This document shows, piece after piece, positions 62,790-64,000 of a stretch of 64,000 nucleotides of DNA. The stretch covers positions 25,370 to 89,369 of the forward strand of contig NZ_PREX01000007.1 in the NCBI RefSeq assembly GCF_009935905.1, read 5' to 3'. Below the pieces are notes generated by a model. It had not been told where the DNA came from, made no database searches, and was given only the letters and a program-made list of their open reading frames with translations. The first letter of the stretch is position 1; the number at the start of each line of letters is the position of its first letter. The DNA comes from Alkalibacterium sp. MB6. GTDB taxonomy: Bacteria; Bacillota; Bacilli; Lactobacillales; Carnobacteriaceae_A. Made by a program: the position numbers and the translations under genes.

Positions 62790-63440
62790 TTAATTTGAAT
62801 TAGATTTTAAATCATGAATATCTTTTATAGACAAGACGACACCACTCTTACTATTGTCTATGAAAAATTGCTTTGGTGAATCGGTTACCTGAGATAAAAA
62901 ATCTAGATTGAGATATAGATTATATTGCTCAGCAAGTTCATCTCTGACTTCAGAACCTGTTCTTACATTATTATCATCCAATAGTTTCATTGCTTGTCTA
63001 ATTGCAACTGGTTTATTCACTTTAGTTTCCTTGTCGAATGGTTCTACTTTTCTATAACCTCTATAGCTCATGTGTTTAAAGAGACTTTGTTTTTTCTCAT
63101 TATCAATTAAGCCTAGTTGGTAACTTCTCATGATCATACTCGAGATAGATACATTCCACCTTTTTTTAAGAACTAAAAAACTTTCGAAGTGGGTGCCTGT
63201 ATTCTGAACATCTCTAGCAAACCTTTCAGCTGGCATAAGTAAGCACGAAACAAAATTGTTAGCATCCTGCTCCATAAGCCTATACTCATCTTTCTCAAGT
63301 TCTTGTGGATCCATACCTTCATGTAAAATCCAATGTCCAATCTCATGTGCAATACTAAATTGCTGTCTAAAAAATGTTCCTTCTGCTGGAATAGAAACCA
63401 CGAAGTAATTCTTACTTCCTATAGAATATCTACTACTCAC
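62790..63440 (-). CDS. ImmA/IrrE-family metallopeptidase, possibly 5'-truncated
   Basis: A 216-residue protein with the zinc-peptidase motif FSIAHEIGHWILHEG (HExxH) and the following DANNFVSCLLMPAE block of ImmA/IrrE proteins. Such enzymes cleave Xre-type repressors, for example ImmA on ICEBs1. Here the motif starts at only about residue 32, where full-length members have 60-80 residues before it, and the GTG start lacks a clear ribosome binding site; the gene may be truncated or frameshifted at its 5' end. The C-terminal half (residues 110-216) is hydrophilic and not recognised. Confidence 0.75.
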   Translation of the reverse strand: MSSRYSIGSKNYFVVSIPAEGTFFRQQFSIAHEIGHWILHEGMDPQELEKDEYRLMEQDANNFVSCLLMPAERFARDVQNTGTHFESFLVLKKRWNVSISSMIMRSYQLGLIDNEKKQSLFKHMSYRGYRKVEPFDKETKVNKPVAIRQAMKLLDDNNVRTGSEVRDELAEQYNLYLNLDFLSQVTDSPKQFFIDNSKSGVVLSIKDIHDLKSNSN

Positions 63441-63531
63441 CTACAATCTTCTTAATGTGTTCTGGTACGAGTATGTCTTCTTCTAACCAATCCAGTACAA
63501 ATTTTTCTGCTTTATACGTTTGAAGGTATTT
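63433..63531 (-). pseudogene. Fragment upstream of the ImmA-like gene
   Basis: A 32-codon open stretch (KAEKFVLDWLEEDILVPEHI) runs into the start of the ImmA-like gene in another frame and ends within it. It has no start codon of its own. The text resembles the N-terminal part of an ImmA protein or the tail of an HTH partner, so it is probably the broken front end of the same system. Tentative. Confidence 0.35.
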
Positions 63532-63712
63532 TTATGATTCCCTCCATTTTTTGGACAAGTGACCCTCTTGACTAACACCTTTCTTTTTTAAAATTTAATC
63601 TTAGTCTGTCAAATCGATCCACTATATAACACTATTTCTCGGATTACCCAATTCAAAGGATTCCACGGAAGTATTCTAAACGTAAACTAGTAGAACCTTA
63701 CAGATTCGCAAT

Positions 63713-63907
63713 TTATTTTGACCTTAATTTATCTAATGTCTCTTTGTACAACTCAATCATTTCCTTAATGCTAATTTTTTCTTCATTCTTCTTATACCAA
63801 TAAACAGATTGAATCGTTACACCCATAATAATTTGTCCTTTGTATTCATTCACGAAAGATTGAAGTTTATTCTTACTTTCTCCTCCATTTACATGCGTTC
63901 GCAACAT
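63713..63907 (-). CDS. Small hypothetical protein
   Basis: A 64-codon frame, Lys/Glu-rich, helical C-terminal half (IKEMIELYKETLDKLRSK). A GGAGGAG string inside the first codons could serve an internal start. No family recognised, and the surrounding DNA is mobile-element debris, so this may be a fragment. From 63908 to the window end nothing is recognised. Confidence 0.35.
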   Translation of the reverse strand: MLRTHVNGGESKNKLQSFVNEYKGQIIMGVTIQSVYWYKKNEEKISIKEMIELYKETLDKLRSK

Positions 63908-64000
63908 TTTTTGTCCATACTTGTTTATGGCAATATAAAAGTAGATAGTATTGCAACGAAAATCTTAGAAGCTTGAACAAACAAAAAAGGCTTGCCAGCC

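Noticed and set aside
1..64000. tRNA, rRNA genes and riboswitches
   Set aside because: No cloverleaf, rRNA signature or known riboswitch core was noticed by eye on either strand; a covariance-model scan would be needed to exclude small RNAs.

Overview
The window reads as chromosome of a low-GC Gram-positive of the Lactobacillales, most likely a Carnobacteriaceae relative (Marinilactibacillus/Alkalibacterium-like). This is inferred from AT-rich DNA, strong GGAGG-type ribosome binding sites, LPXTG and class C sortase pilus genes, a MurNAc-6-P pathway of the MupG type, and the general gene content. No rRNA, tRNA or CRISPR array was seen.

Layout. Bases 1-8950 hold housekeeping and envelope genes: a 5'-cut secreted protein, a GNAT enzyme, trpS, an ABC exporter pair, a CPBP protease, an HD hydrolase, a PepSY lipoprotein and an alpha/beta hydrolase. 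Bases 9030-10770 are a decayed sugar ABC transporter (binding protein with a nonsense codon and a frameshift, plus a permease stump). Next come a K+ channel, a membrane PAS-GGDEF protein, and a translationally coupled NUDIX / PLD-helicase-DUF3427 pair. A hydrolase / acyltransferase / zinc-ribbon membrane protein operon follows. Bases 20750-25050 are the murR-murQ-murP-mupG operon, with a recognisable promoter and a probable cre site. Bases 25200-33400 carry small metabolic enzymes, an RsbQ-like hydrolase paired with a PAS-GGDEF protein, and truA.

Bases 34150-40780 are the most coherent accessory system: a persulfide / reactive-sulfur detoxification region. It has a CstR-type repressor, rhodaneses, a CoA-disulfide (persulfide) reductase-rhodanese fusion, a TauE exporter, TusA, a four-domain TusA-rhodanese-rhodanese-metallo-beta-lactamase protein and a DsrE protein. 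ATACCC-N4/5-GGGTAT dyads lie inside both promoter spacers, which suggests that one repressor controls both operons. FabV, a RhuM protein, a phosphotransferase, a DbpA-type helicase and a two-gene prenyl-quinone module follow.

From about 50.6 kb to the end the DNA is accessory. A remnant oxidoreductase and a twice-frameshifted IS30 element precede a long gene-free leader, then a pilus operon: a short leader ORF, a 1258-residue LPDTG adhesin, a SpaA-type major pilin and two class C sortases. After it come an unusual array of about 12 short TTCGGYTYATTCA-like motifs in both orientations, a truncated IS91-type transposase and an ImmA/IrrE peptidase. The pilus locus is thus bracketed by broken mobile elements.
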